Shown in pieces: positions 7,735-17,334 of a stretch of DNA of 64,000 nt. This stretch comes from an uncultured Flavobacteriales bacterium. GTDB taxonomy: Bacteria; Bacteroidota; Bacteroidia; Flavobacteriales_D; Sanyastnellaceae. A program made the translations under genes and the position numbers. The notes beneath the pieces are model-generated. The model was not told the DNA's origin. It did not search any database and saw only the letters and a program-made list of their open reading frames with translations. How positions within the stretch are numbered: position 1 is the stretch's first letter; every line of letters starts with the position of its first letter. The stretch covers positions 1-64,000 of the forward strand of contig CAJQLF010000009.1 of the NCBI GenBank assembly GCA_905479115.1. Reading direction: 5' to 3'.

Positions 7735-8949
7735 TTACTTGCTCACTACTTCGGCGACAGCTTCTGCAGCCTCCTTCAAGAGAATGACAGACTTCACCTC
7801 AAGGCCAGATTCGTCGATGAGCCGCTTGGCTTCTTCTGCATTGGTTCCTTGCAATCGCACGATAATGGGCACCTCGATGTTTCCCATGTTCCGGTAAGCA
7901 TCAACGACGCCTTGTGCCACTCGATCGCACCGGACGATACCGCCAAAAATGTTGACCAGAATGGCCTTCACTGCTGGGTCTTTGAGAATGATCCTGAACG
8001 CTTTTTCCACGCGAGCTGCATCGGCTGTTCCCCCGACATCCAAGAAATTCGCCGGCTCTCCTCCACTGAGCTTGATAATATCCATGGTCGCCATCGCCAA
8101 TCCCGCTCCGTTCACCATGCAACCGACATTGCCATCCAATTTCACATAATTCAACCCGGCTTCATCGGCCTCTACCTCCGTTGGATCTTCTTCAGAAGTA
8201 TCGCGCATTGCGGCATAATCCGAATGGCGGTAAAGCGCATTTTCATCTAACGAAACCTTCGAATCCACCGCAATGACGCGGTCATCTGCAGTCTTCAGGA
8301 CCGGATTGATTTCAAACATGGTCGCATCGCTTCCGACGTATGCATTGTATAACGACACAACAAACTTGGCCATTTCCTTGAATGCCTTTCCTGACAAACC
8401 TAAGTTGAAGGCAATTCTGCGGGCCTGAAACCCTTGCAGACCGACAGTTGGATCGATGGATTCCTTGAAAATTAATTCGGGTGTTTCTTCTGCAACGGCC
8501 TCAATATCCATTCCACCTTGCGGCGAGTACATAATAAGGTTGCAACCGTTTGCACGATCGAGCAACACACTCATGTAAATTTCTTTGGGCTCACTATCAC
8601 CTGGACCGTAAACATCCTCTGCAATTAAGACCTTGGAAACTTGCTTGCCTTGTGCACTCGTTTGAGCCGTAACCAAATGTCCGCCCAAAATGCCCTGTGC
8701 CTTACCCTTTACCTCATCCAATCCCTTGGCGAGAACCACTCCATGAGAACCCGTCTCTGTCACCGTGCCTTTGCCGCGACCTCCAGCGTGGATTTGCGCT
8801 TTCACCACAAACCAACCCGTTCCCGTCTCCTCCGCCAATTGCACTGCAACCTCGTGAGCTTGCTCAGGAGAATCTGCTACATATCCGTTTTGGATGGCGA
8901 CACCGAAACGCTTCAATATTGACTTCCCTTGGTACTCGTGAATGTTCAT
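7735..8949 (-). CDS. sucC: succinyl-CoA synthetase beta subunit
   Basis: A 404-aa beta subunit of succinate-CoA ligase, the TCA enzyme that makes ATP or GTP from succinyl-CoA. It opens with the family signature MNIHEYQGK and has an ATP-grasp domain ([30 protein letters not shown]). The C-terminal CoA-ligase domain contains [25 protein letters not shown] and [10 protein letters not shown]. The length is normal for the family. The alpha subunit (sucD) is not next to it, so the two are encoded apart in this genome. A perfect -7 box lies 29-36 nt upstream. Confidence 0.97.
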   Translation of the reverse strand: MNIHEYQGKSILKRFGVAIQNGYVADSPEQAHEVAVQLAEETGTGWFVVKAQIHAGGRGKGTVTETGSHGVVLAKGLDEVKGKAQGILGGHLVTAQTSAQGKQVSKVLIAEDVYGPGDSEPKEIYMSVLLDRANGCNLIMYSPQGGMDIEAVAEETPELIFKESIDPTVGLQGFQARRIAFNLGLSGKAFKEMAKFVVSLYNAYVGSDATMFEINPVLKTADDRVIAVDSKVSLDENALYRHSDYAAMRDTSEEDPTEVEADEAGLNYVKLDGNVGCMVNGAGLAMATMDIIKLSGGEPANFLDVGGTADAARVEKAFRIILKDPAVKAILVNIFGGIVRCDRVAQGVVDAYRNMGNIEVPIIVRLQGTNAEEAKRLIDESGLEVKSVILLKEAAEAVAEVVSK

Positions 8950-8977
8950 TTCAACAGATCATTTTCTAAATGCGGGG

Positions 8978-8985
8978 CAAAGGTA
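8978..8985 (-). promoter_or_regulatory. -7 box for sucC
   Basis: The minus strand reads TACCTTTG, a perfect TAnnTTTG box, leaving a leader of about 22 nt to the sucC ATG. No clear -33 TTG was identified. Confidence 0.55.
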
Positions 8986-9022
8986 GGGAACAGACGGTGC
9001 GATTCCTTTGTAGTTTGCATCC

Positions 9023-9691
9023 ATGAATGAAATCATGATTGAAGCACGGGGACTTACCAAATCCTTTGGAGATCTCGAGGTCCTTCGCGGCATTGATTTG
9101 GACATTCGCCGGAACGAAATAACAGCCATCACGGGTGCTTCTGGCGCTGGTAAAACAACCCTGCTCCAAATACTGGGCACTCTTCATTCACCGGACGCAG
9201 GCCAGCTCCGAATCGGGAATCAGCACATTGAATCGCTTAAAGGAAGCGAATTAGCGGCTTTTCGCAATCAGCGCATCGGCTTCATTTTTCAATTTCATCG
9301 ACTGCTCCCTGAATTTTCCGCCTTGGAAAATGTTTTAATGCCGGCCTGGATCTCCGGGCAAGATGGGAGCCTCGAAAAAGCGCGTGCTGAGCGCCTTCTC
9401 AAGGACCTCGGAATGGGAGACCGAATGCACCACGCCCCCAACAAACTCAGCGGCGGTGAGCAACAACGCGTGGCTGCTGCACGAGCACTCATGAATCAAC
9501 CTGACGTTGTCCTTGCCGATGAGCCCACCGGGAACTTGGACTCGGGCAATGCGGATTCCCTGTTCAATTTGTTCGAAGAATTGCGCGATCGGGAGGGGCA
9601 AACCTTCGTGGTGGTCACCCACAACAATGCCATGGCAAAGCGAGGAAACCGCACGCTTCATATGGCCGATGGTCAATTCGTGGCCTCGTAA
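9023..9691 (+). CDS. lolD: LolD-type ABC transporter ATPase
   Basis: A 222-aa ATPase of the LolD/MacB-type family, which powers extraction of lipoproteins from the inner membrane or related mechanotransmission exporters. Walker A is GASGAGKT (38-45), the Q-loop is in GFIFQFHRLLPEF, the signature is LSGGEQQR (142-149), and Walker B runs into DEPTGNLD (166-173). VTHNNAM holds the switch histidine. The permease partner (LolC/E-type) is not adjacent, so assignment to lipoprotein sorting rather than another MacB-like exporter rests on family resemblance. Met5 is an alternative start. Confidence 0.85.
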   Translation: MNEIMIEARGLTKSFGDLEVLRGIDLDIRRNEITAITGASGAGKTTLLQILGTLHSPDAGQLRIGNQHIESLKGSELAAFRNQRIGFIFQFHRLLPEFSALENVLMPAWISGQDGSLEKARAERLLKDLGMGDRMHHAPNKLSGGEQQRVAAARALMNQPDVVLADEPTGNLDSGNADSLFNLFEELRDREGQTFVVVTHNNAMAKRGNRTLHMADGQFVAS

Positions 9692-9715
9692 AATTTCATT
9701 GAACCTGCAGTTTCC

Positions 9716-9727
9716 TATGCATGCATA
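9716..9727. promoter_or_regulatory. palindromic operator O1, fad operon
   Basis: A perfect 12-bp palindrome, TATGCATGCATA. It shares the core TATGC-R-TGCATA with O2; the two centres are exactly 28 bp apart. Probably a MarR-family binding site. Confidence 0.55.
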
Positions 9728-9737
9728 AAATAATGCC

Positions 9738-9761
9738 ATTTACTATGCGTGCATAGTAAAT
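9738..9761. promoter_or_regulatory. palindromic operator O2, fad operon
   Basis: A 24-bp inverted repeat with perfect 11-bp arms (ATTTACTATGC / GCATAGTAAAT) around a GT centre, 18 bp before the marR-type start codon. Size and symmetry suit a dimeric winged-helix regulator, most likely the product of the next gene acting on its own operon. Confidence 0.7.
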
Positions 9762-9779
9762 ATACCGTATCTTGTCCGC

Positions 9780-10247
9780 ATGAAGCCGCAGGATACGATT
9801 GACTTTCATTTGCGTTGGGGTTGGACCAAATTATCCAAACTCTATTCTGCAGAAGCAGAGCGCCGAGGCATTCCATTTTCCTTTGTCTTCATTCTTCTTC
9901 ATACCGAAAAAAAAGGCACCCCTTCGACCAAGTTGGGCCCCAAAATGGGCATGGAATCAACAAGCTTATCGCGGTCATTGCGCGGGCTTGAAACCCTGGG
10001 GTGGATTGAACGACGTCCGGACCTCGTCGACAAACGCATGGTCCGTGTTCACCTGACCCTTGACGGAATTGCAGCGCGCAGAGAGGCGCGCGATTTGGTC
10101 GTCACCGTAAATCAGCGTCTGCGAGACCTGCTTGGAGGCGAATCAGTGGACCGCTTGCTGAATGAATTGAAACGACTCAACGAAGTATTGGAGCAACCGG
10201 ATGTGTTGATCTCCCCCCAACCTCCTATCCCTGACATCAGATCATGA
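9780..10247 (+). CDS. MarR-family regulator of the fad operon
   Basis: A 155-aa winged-helix regulator. The DNA-binding core reads STKLGPKMGMESTSLSRSLRGLE (split as helix 3 and the recognition helix), followed by the wing GWIERRPDLVDKRMVRVHLT, where DxRxxxV-L is the classic MarR wing. The N- and C-terminal helices would form the dimer interface. The gene is 4 nt before fadN and heads the fad operon, so it probably represses it and releases in response to acyl-CoA or a fatty-acid signal; that ligand is inference. Two palindromes just upstream are likely its operators. Confidence 0.9.
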   Translation: MKPQDTIDFHLRWGWTKLSKLYSAEAERRGIPFSFVFILLHTEKKGTPSTKLGPKMGMESTSLSRSLRGLETLGWIERRPDLVDKRMVRVHLTLDGIAARREARDLVVTVNQRLRDLLGGESVDRLLNELKRLNEVLEQPDVLISPQPPIPDIRS

Positions 10248-10251
10248 ATCC

Positions 10252-12636
10252 ATGAGCAGTACACCCATCCCCTACCACCGCATCAAGAAAGTCGCCGTCC
10301 TCGGATCTGGCGTAATGGGTTCACGCATTGCGTGTCACCTTGCCCAGACCGGCTCAGAAGTATTGCTGATGGACCTTCCTTCATCCGAAGGTCCTCGAAA
10401 TTCGATTGCAGACGGGCACCTCAAGACCGCTTTGAAGTCCAATCCGTCCCCCATTTACTCCAAACGCTTCGCGAAGCGGATCACAACGGGGAATTTTGAC
10501 GACGACCTCCCGAAGCTAGCTCAATGCGACTGGGTCATCGAGGTGATAGTAGAACGCTTGGATATTAAGCAGCAGCTCTTCGAACGGGTCGAAAAGCACC
10601 GGGCTCCAGGAACGCTGATAACATCAAACACTTCGGGCATCCCCATCGCCCAGCTCAGCGAAGGCCGCTCGGAGGATTTTCAAGCACACTTTTGCGGAAC
10701 GCATTTCTTCAATCCGCCACGCTACCTGCCCCTGCTGGAGGTCATCCCCGGACCGAAAACGCAAGAGGATGTCCTGGCCTTTTTTATGGACTACGGAGAG
10801 CGGATTCTTGGTAAACAAGCGGTGCTGTGCAAAGACACGCCCGCGTTTATCGCCAACCGGGTCGGCGTATTCGCCATTCAAGCGCTGTTTCATACAGTAA
10901 GCGAAATGGGATTGAGCGTCGAGGCCGTGGATAAGCTCACTGGACCGGTCATGGGCCGCCCGAAAAGCGCAACGTTTCGTACGTGCGACGTCGTGGGATT
11001 GGACACCTTGGTTCACGTCGCCAATGGCGTTGCGTCCAATTGCCCAGAGGATGAGCGGCAATCCGTTTTTGCCATTCCCAACTACGTGCAGCACTTGGTC
11101 GACAACAACATGCTGGGCTCTAAATCCGGAGCGGGATTCTACAAGAAGATCAAAAATGCCGAGGGCAAAAGTGAAATCTTGGCCCTTGATCTGAAGACAC
11201 TCGAATACCGAAGCAAAGAAAAAGTCAAATTCGCCACGCTTGATCAGGCCAAAGGAGTCGATAATTTAGCCAAACGAACACAGCTTCTTTTCAATGGAAA
11301 AGATGTAGCTGGAACGTTTTACCGATCCATCTTCGCTGATGTATTTGCTTACGTAGCCAATCGAATTCCCGAGATATCTGACGAACCTTACCGAATCGAT
11401 GACGCCTTGCGAGCGGGGTTTGGTTGGGAACTAGGAGCTTTTGAAAGTTGGGATGCTATTGGGTTTGAGGCAGGCTTGAAAGCCATTACCGACAAAGGCC
11501 TGACCGTGCCTGCCTGGATCACCTCCTTTCAAGCGGCTGGTCACACCGCGTTCTACCGCAACAGCAACGGTGTTCGCGAATGCTGGAATCCGACCACCGA
11601 ATCATTCGAGGCTTTGCCAGGGCAAGATTCACGCATTACACTGGCATGGCTTCCTGAATCTGCAACGGTTTGGTCCAATTCAGGGGTCACCCTCCAGGAC
11701 CTGGGAGACGGCATACTCAATGTAGCCTTTCACACCAAGATGAATTCCATTGGTTCAGAAGTTATTGAGGGGCTGAACAAAGCCGTTGATTTGGCAGAAA
11801 GCTCTTCCGATTGGAGAGGCATTGTCGTTTCAAATGAAGGCGCACAGTTCAGCGCTGGTGCCAATGTGGGCATGATCTTTATGTTGGCTGTCGAACAAGA
11901 ATGGGAGGAACTGGACCACGCAGTGCGCGTCTTCCAAACCACCATGATGCGCATGCGGTATTCTGGAATTCCAGTGGTAGCTGCACCGCATCAGCTGGCC
12001 TTAGGAGGAGGTTGTGAATTGTGTCTGCATGCGGATAAGGTCATTGCCCATGCCGAGACGTACATGGGACTCGTTGAATTTGGAATTGGCGTCATCCCGG
12101 CTGGTGGGGGAACCAAGGAATTCGTCCTCCGTTTGAACGATGAACTGCACGACGGCGACATGCGCATCAACCGTCTCCGCGACCGATTCTTGACCATTGG
12201 ACAAGCCAAAGTGGCCACCTCGGCGAACGAAGCGTTTGAATATGGCTACCTGCGGGAAGGAATCGACGAGGTGGTGGTAAACCGTCGAGATCAAATCGCG
12301 CGGGCCAAACGCGCGGCGGTTGAATTGGCAGAAGCAGGGTACACCCAACCCGTGCAGCGCAAAGACATCACGGTTGCAGGGCAAGAAGGTCTGGGCATCG
12401 TTTACGTGGGTGCGCACAGCATGAAGAGCGGAAACTACATATCAGAGCACGATCAACTCATTAGCGAAAAACTCGGATTTGTTATGTGCGGCGGCGATCT
12501 GAGCAGCCGAACAGACGTTTCCGAACAGTACTTGCTCGACTTGGAACGAGAAGCATTTGTCTCCCTTTGCATGCAACGTAAAACGCTCGAACGCATGCAA
12601 AGCCTGATTCAGAAGGGGAAAATCTTAAGAAACTAA
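10252..12636 (+). CDS. fadN: 3-hydroxyacyl-CoA dehydrogenase / enoyl-CoA hydratase
   Basis: A 794-aa bifunctional beta-oxidation enzyme carrying out hydration of enoyl-CoA and NAD-dependent oxidation of 3-hydroxyacyl-CoA. The order of domains is dehydrogenase first and hydratase last, as in Bacillus FadN and unlike E. coli FadB. Residues 14-330 hold the NAD-binding fold (GSGVMGS, 18-24), HFFNPPRYLPLLEVIPG and the FIANRVG helix. The crotonase domain occupies about residues 480-700, with FSAGAN and LALGGGCELCLHAD for the oxyanion hole and first glutamate, and VEFGIGVIPAGGG for the second. It is 4 nt after the marR gene and 4 nt before the thiolase. Confidence 0.95.
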   Translation: MSSTPIPYHRIKKVAVLGSGVMGSRIACHLAQTGSEVLLMDLPSSEGPRNSIADGHLKTALKSNPSPIYSKRFAKRITTGNFDDDLPKLAQCDWVIEVIVERLDIKQQLFERVEKHRAPGTLITSNTSGIPIAQLSEGRSEDFQAHFCGTHFFNPPRYLPLLEVIPGPKTQEDVLAFFMDYGERILGKQAVLCKDTPAFIANRVGVFAIQALFHTVSEMGLSVEAVDKLTGPVMGRPKSATFRTCDVVGLDTLVHVANGVASNCPEDERQSVFAIPNYVQHLVDNNMLGSKSGAGFYKKIKNAEGKSEILALDLKTLEYRSKEKVKFATLDQAKGVDNLAKRTQLLFNGKDVAGTFYRSIFADVFAYVANRIPEISDEPYRIDDALRAGFGWELGAFESWDAIGFEAGLKAITDKGLTVPAWITSFQAAGHTAFYRNSNGVRECWNPTTESFEALPGQDSRITLAWLPESATVWSNSGVTLQDLGDGILNVAFHTKMNSIGSEVIEGLNKAVDLAESSSDWRGIVVSNEGAQFSAGANVGMIFMLAVEQEWEELDHAVRVFQTTMMRMRYSGIPVVAAPHQLALGGGCELCLHADKVIAHAETYMGLVEFGIGVIPAGGGTKEFVLRLNDELHDGDMRINRLRDRFLTIGQAKVATSANEAFEYGYLREGIDEVVVNRRDQIARAKRAAVELAEAGYTQPVQRKDITVAGQEGLGIVYVGAHSMKSGNYISEHDQLISEKLGFVMCGGDLSSRTDVSEQYLLDLEREAFVSLCMQRKTLERMQSLIQKGKILRN

Positions 12637-12640
12637 CGCC

Positions 12641-13822
12641 ATGAATGCATACATCATAGGAGGGTACCGCTCACCGGTTGGTAAATCGGGCAAAGGAGCA
12701 TTCCGGTTCGTCCGGCCAGACGATCTCGGAGAGCAAGTCATCCGTCGGCTCTTGTCGGATTTCCCACAACTTGACAAAGAACGCATCGACGATGTGATCG
12801 TCGGAAACGCAACCCCCGAAGCCGAGCAAGGACTGAACATCGGTCGCATGGTCAGCCTCATGGGGTTGGACACCGACAAGGTTCCCGGCATGACCGTTAA
12901 TCGCTACTGCGCATCTGGACTAGAAACCATCGCCATTGCCTCCGCAAAAATTCATGCCGGGATGGCCGACTGCATTTTGGCAGGTGGGATTGAGACCATG
13001 TCTCCTATCCCATTTGGAGGATGGCGCATCGTGCCCAACGCTCGAATTGCTAAATCCAATCCCAATTGGTATTGGGGCATGGGACTCACGGCCGAGGCAG
13101 TCGCCAAAGATTTCAAGGTGTCGCGAGACGCCCAAGATGCATTCGCCTTCCACAGCCATCAAAAAGCAGCAGCGGCGATAGACGGTGGACGGTTTGCACC
13201 AGGCATCGCTCCCATCACCGTCAATGAAGTGTACCTCGACGAAAATGAGAAACGTCAAGAACGTCAGCACCTTGTGGATACCGATGAGGGGGTTCGCCGG
13301 GATACCACACCCGAGGGGCTAGCCCGGCTCAGACCCGTATTTGCACAAGGAGGAACGGTCACGGCGGGCAACAGTTCTCAAACCTCTGATGGGGCAGCAT
13401 TTGTTCTCGTTGTCTCCGAGCGCATGCTAAAGGAACTCAACGTTGAGCCCATTGCTCGATTGGCCAGCTTTCATGTGAGTGGTCTGGAACCGCGCATCAT
13501 GGGGGTGGGGCCCATTCACGCCGTACCTGAAGCGCTCAAAAAAGCTGGCCTCCGTGTCAGCGATATGGGCGCCATCGAACTCAATGAGGCATTCGCCTCT
13601 CAATCCGTCGCCGTAATGAATGAATTGGGGCTGGACCCCGATATCGTGAATCCCAATGGTGGAGCAATTGCCCTGGGCCATCCTTTGGGTTGTACAGGAG
13701 GCAAGCTCACCGTGCAGCTCTTGAATGAATTGAAGTTGCGCCAAGCCAAGTACGGCATGGTCACCATGTGCGTCGGAACAGGCCAAGGAGCCGCCGGCGT
13801 ATTCGAAATGTTGAACGCCTAA
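12641..13822 (+). CDS. fadA: acetyl-CoA C-acyltransferase (thiolase)
   Basis: A 393-aa thiolase that cleaves 3-ketoacyl-CoA to acetyl-CoA and a shortened acyl-CoA, the last step of each beta-oxidation round. The nucleophile is Cys90 in NRYCASGLE. The conserved ELNEAFA, GGAIALGHPLGCTGG (active-site His) and CVGTGQGAA (second catalytic Cys) are all present. Length is standard for a degradative thiolase. It lies between fadN and the acyl-CoA dehydrogenase with gaps of 4 and 12 nt, so all are one transcript. Confidence 0.96.
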   Translation: MNAYIIGGYRSPVGKSGKGAFRFVRPDDLGEQVIRRLLSDFPQLDKERIDDVIVGNATPEAEQGLNIGRMVSLMGLDTDKVPGMTVNRYCASGLETIAIASAKIHAGMADCILAGGIETMSPIPFGGWRIVPNARIAKSNPNWYWGMGLTAEAVAKDFKVSRDAQDAFAFHSHQKAAAAIDGGRFAPGIAPITVNEVYLDENEKRQERQHLVDTDEGVRRDTTPEGLARLRPVFAQGGTVTAGNSSQTSDGAAFVLVVSERMLKELNVEPIARLASFHVSGLEPRIMGVGPIHAVPEALKKAGLRVSDMGAIELNEAFASQSVAVMNELGLDPDIVNPNGGAIALGHPLGCTGGKLTVQLLNELKLRQAKYGMVTMCVGTGQGAAGVFEMLNA

Positions 13823-13834
13823 ACCAGTGAAGTA

Positions 13835-15625
13835 ATGTCAGACCAAAATGATGCGATCCGCGGTGGGGAATTTCTAATTCGACCAACCGAAGCCAGCGAC
13901 ATCTTTATCCCCGAAGAGTGGACGGAAGAACAGTTGATGATGAAACAAATGACGCTCGATTTTGTGGCGCAACGGATCATTCCTCAACTCGAGCAAATTG
14001 AAAACCAACAAGAAGGATTGGTACCGAGCCTTATGGAAGAAGCCGGTGAATTGGGATTGGTAGGCAGTTCCGTCCCAGAGGCCTATGGCGGGTTGGGCTT
14101 GGATTTCAAAACAACCATGCTAATTACCGAAGCCATCGGAGGTGCACATTCCTTCAGCGTCAGCTTCAGTGCGCATACCGGAATTGGGACGCTCCCCATC
14201 TTATACTACGGAAACGAAGAGCAGAAGCAGAAATGGATTCCTGGATTGGCTTCAGGTAAACTAAAAGGTTGCTATTGCTTGACAGAGCCGAGCGCCGGAT
14301 CAGACGCTAACAGTGGGAAAACGAAAGCGCACCTAACTGACGATGGCAAACATTACGTCATCAATGGCCAAAAGATGTGGATTACCAATGGCGGTTTTGC
14401 CGATGTCATGATCGTATTTGCCAAAATCGACGACGATGAAGATTTAACGGCGTTCATTGTTGACGGACATGCGGAAGGAATCACGAAGAATCCCGAAGAA
14501 AAGAAAATGGGAATCAAAGGCTCGTCCACCCGCCAAATCTTCTTCAATGACGTTCACGTTCCAGCTGAAAATTTGCTCTACAAGCGAGAACAAGGATTCA
14601 AGATCGCCGTCAATATCCTCAACATTGGTCGCATTAAACTCGGCGGTGCAGTGCTCGGCGCAGCGAAGGATGCCAGCACGGAATCAATTCATTTTGCCAA
14701 TGAGCGTGAGCAATTCGGGCGACCCATTTCGAAATACGGGGCGATTCGCTACAAACTTGCCGAAGGAGCCATTCGATTGTACACGTTGGAGTCGGCACTC
14801 TACCGAGCAACACAGAACATTGATGATGCCATCGCGGCCTTAAAAAGTGACGGCATGGAGCACGGAGAAGCAACCCTCAAGGGCATCGCTGATTTCGCTC
14901 CTGAATGCGCGATGATGAAAGTCCTCGGTTCTGAAGTGCTTGATTTTGTCGTCGATGAAGCTGTTCAGATTCATGGCGGTATGGGATACAGTGCGGAAAC
15001 CCGCGCTGAATTGGCTTATCGAGACGCGCGCATTAACCGCATTTTTGAGGGGACCAACGAAATCAACCGCATGCTCACGGTGGATATGATTTTGAAAAAG
15101 GCCATGAAAGGGGAAATGGACTTAATGACGCCCGCTATGGCAGTCGCCAACGAGCTGACCGGTGTTCCGGACTTCACCTCTCCTTCCTCCGATCCATTCG
15201 AACGTCAGTTAAGTTATGTGGCCAATATGAAAAAGGCCATTCTCATGGTGGCGGGTTCTGCCGCTCAGAAGCTCATGATGAGCCTCGGCAAGGAACAGGA
15301 AATCCTCATGAACATCGCCGACATGGCCATCTGGCTCTACACCATTGAATCTACCGTGCTTCGCGTGCAAAAATTAGCCCAACAGGCTGGCAACACAGAT
15401 GAACTGAGCATTCAAATGGCCATCATGCAAGTGTACACGTACGAGGCAAGCGAGTGGATTCACAGCGCTGGAAAAGAGGCACTGCTCTCGTTTGCGGAAG
15501 GGGACGAACTCAAGATGATGGTCATGGGCATGAAACGCTTCTGTAAAACCGAAGACTTCAACACAAAAGCTGCGAGGCAATTGATCGCCCAGCATTTAAT
15601 TGAGAAGAATGCCTATGCGCTCTAA
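13835..15625 (+). CDS. fadE: acyl-CoA dehydrogenase
   Basis: A 596-aa FAD-dependent acyl-CoA dehydrogenase, doing the first oxidation of beta-oxidation. Characteristic parts are YCLTEPSAGSDA, GQKMWITNG, EREQFGRPI, QIHGGMGYS and the catalytic base in IFEGTNEINR (Glu at about 405). The extra C-terminal domain of roughly 170 residues resembles that of very-long-chain enzymes and Bacillus FadE. Electrons would go to an electron-transfer flavoprotein encoded elsewhere. It is the last gene of the marR-fadN-fadA-fadE operon. Confidence 0.95.
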   Translation: MSDQNDAIRGGEFLIRPTEASDIFIPEEWTEEQLMMKQMTLDFVAQRIIPQLEQIENQQEGLVPSLMEEAGELGLVGSSVPEAYGGLGLDFKTTMLITEAIGGAHSFSVSFSAHTGIGTLPILYYGNEEQKQKWIPGLASGKLKGCYCLTEPSAGSDANSGKTKAHLTDDGKHYVINGQKMWITNGGFADVMIVFAKIDDDEDLTAFIVDGHAEGITKNPEEKKMGIKGSSTRQIFFNDVHVPAENLLYKREQGFKIAVNILNIGRIKLGGAVLGAAKDASTESIHFANEREQFGRPISKYGAIRYKLAEGAIRLYTLESALYRATQNIDDAIAALKSDGMEHGEATLKGIADFAPECAMMKVLGSEVLDFVVDEAVQIHGGMGYSAETRAELAYRDARINRIFEGTNEINRMLTVDMILKKAMKGEMDLMTPAMAVANELTGVPDFTSPSSDPFERQLSYVANMKKAILMVAGSAAQKLMMSLGKEQEILMNIADMAIWLYTIESTVLRVQKLAQQAGNTDELSIQMAIMQVYTYEASEWIHSAGKEALLSFAEGDELKMMVMGMKRFCKTEDFNTKAARQLIAQHLIEKNAYAL

Positions 15626-15709
15626 CGCGAACCGAGATGCGTTAAATCTTTGTTGAAATCCTCTACTTCCCAAACCGTTATTTCGACGTGGACAGGGTAA
15701 TTTTGAGGC

Positions 15710-16798
15710 ATGGCAAAAAAGAAGATTATGACCAAGGCTTCGGAGGCATTCCTCGAAGCGTACCTCAATAACGCAAGTCCAACCGGATTTGAAAGCAGTG
15801 GACAACAGCTTTGGTTGGATTACATCCGACCCTACATCGACGAGCACTTTGTAGACACCTATGGGACGGTCGTCGGCGTCATCAATCCTGACGCGCCTTA
15901 TAAAGTCGTAATCGAAGCGCATGCTGATGAAATCAGCTATTTCGTTCATTACATTACGTCCGATGGCTACATCTACCTGAAGCGCAATGGCGGAAGCGAC
16001 CATCAGATTGCACCTTCTAAACGCGTCGACATTCATACCCCGAAAGGCATTGTCAAAGGTGTCTTTGGTTGGCCGGCCATTCACACGCGAACCGCTGGAA
16101 AAGAGGAGGCACCGTCCATGAAAAATATTTTTCTCGACGTCGGTGCAAAGGACAAAGCGGAAGTCGAAAAAATGGGCATCCACGTCGGTTGTGTTGTGAC
16201 CTACGAAGACACCTTCATGGTGTTAAATAAAGATTGGTTCGTAGCAAGAGCACTGGACAATCGAGCCGGTGGATTCATGATTGCAGAGGTTGCTCGCCTG
16301 CTTCACGAGAGCAAAACCAAATTGCCGTTTGGCCTCTACATCACCAATTCCGTTCAGGAAGAAATCGGACTGCGCGGGGCCCAAATGATTGCCGAACGCA
16401 TCTCGCCGGATGTTGCCATTGTCACCGACGTCACCCACTGCACGCAAACGCCGATGATGAATAAAATCGAAAACGGCGATGTTGCAGCTGGCAAGGGGCC
16501 TGGAGTCACCTACGGACCTGCGGTTCAAAACAACTTGCTCCAGCGGATCATCGACACGGCTGACGCCGAAAAGATTCCGCTCCAACGCATGGCAGCGAGC
16601 CGTTTCACAGGAACCGACACCGACGCATTCGCTTACTCCAATAAAGGAGTTGCCAGTGCCCTCATCAGTCTTCCATTGCGCTACATGCACACGACCGTGG
16701 AGATGGTCCACCGAAATGATGTCGAAAATTGCATTCGATTAATCCTCGCCACGTTAAAGAAGATTCAACCCGGAGAGGACTTCAAGTACATCCATTAA
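15710..16798 (+). CDS. M42-family metallopeptidase
   Basis: A 362-aa cytosolic aminopeptidase of the M42 family (glutamyl aminopeptidase/cellulase-M type), usually a large hollow dodecamer that trims peptides. Two-metal ligands can be placed in VIEAHADEI (His, about 71), ARALDNRAGG (Asp), VQEEIGLRGA (catalytic and ligand Glu), VTDVTH (Asp) and the late RYMHTTVEMV (His). The gene follows the fad operon by 85 nt and may have its own promoter. It converges on the response-regulator gene; the two stop codons share TTAA, a 4-nt overlap at 16795-16798. Confidence 0.92.
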   Translation: MAKKKIMTKASEAFLEAYLNNASPTGFESSGQQLWLDYIRPYIDEHFVDTYGTVVGVINPDAPYKVVIEAHADEISYFVHYITSDGYIYLKRNGGSDHQIAPSKRVDIHTPKGIVKGVFGWPAIHTRTAGKEEAPSMKNIFLDVGAKDKAEVEKMGIHVGCVVTYEDTFMVLNKDWFVARALDNRAGGFMIAEVARLLHESKTKLPFGLYITNSVQEEIGLRGAQMIAERISPDVAIVTDVTHCTQTPMMNKIENGDVAAGKGPGVTYGPAVQNNLLQRIIDTADAEKIPLQRMAASRFTGTDTDAFAYSNKGVASALISLPLRYMHTTVEMVHRNDVENCIRLILATLKKIQPGEDFKYIH

Positions 16799-17334
16799 TT
16801 CGAATCCAACAGCTGGGTGATTTCGCGCGCTAAGCGAGCGATATCCTCCGTTTTTTCAGCATTTAATTCAACCTGACCTTCGGTAAGGCGCTGGATGCGG
16901 GTGGAGTGCAGACGGGCCTCGTTCATGCGCTGCATGAGCTTTGCACCTTCGCTCGCCATACCCTGCCGATGGTGGAATAAATCAGAAGCCTCTTGAACCA
17001 AAGCCTTGAGCTCTGATTCGTTCCATGGCTTGGAAATGTACTTATAGATCTGTCCCTTGTTGATCGCATCAATCACAGCATCGATGTCCGCGTGTCCCGT
17101 GAGTAACATGCGCACCGGATTCGGGTAGTCTGGCATGATCAGCTCAAAAAATTCTACACCGCTCAACTTGGGCATTTTTTGATCTGAAATAATCACCTCA
17201 ATAGGCTGCTCGCGCAAAATCCGCACTGCCTCCGTCGGTTCAGTGGTTACATGCACCTGAAAATCACGGCGAAACGCTGCGCGAAATGCGGTCAAGTTGT
17301 GGGCCTCGTCATCGAGGTAAAGCACATTGATCAT
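16795..17334 (-). CDS. single-domain response regulator with coiled tail
   Basis: A 179-aa response regulator. The receiver domain covers residues 1-120: acidic pair DDE (8-10), phosphorylatable Asp51 in IISDQKMP, Thr79 in LLTGH, and Lys102 in YISKPW. About 55 residues of mostly helical, charged sequence follow, with no DNA-binding or enzymatic output domain recognised. Output is therefore likely protein-protein, or the protein is a phosphate sink. It overlaps the end of the histidine-kinase gene by ATGA and is almost certainly its partner. It ends the four-gene operon that starts at 21278. Confidence 0.92.
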   Translation of the reverse strand: MINVLYLDDEAHNLTAFRAAFRRDFQVHVTTEPTEAVRILREQPIEVIISDQKMPKLSGVEFFELIMPDYPNPVRMLLTGHADIDAVIDAINKGQIYKYISKPWNESELKALVQEASDLFHHRQGMASEGAKLMQRMNEARLHSTRIQRLTEGQVELNAEKTEDIARLAREITQLLDSN

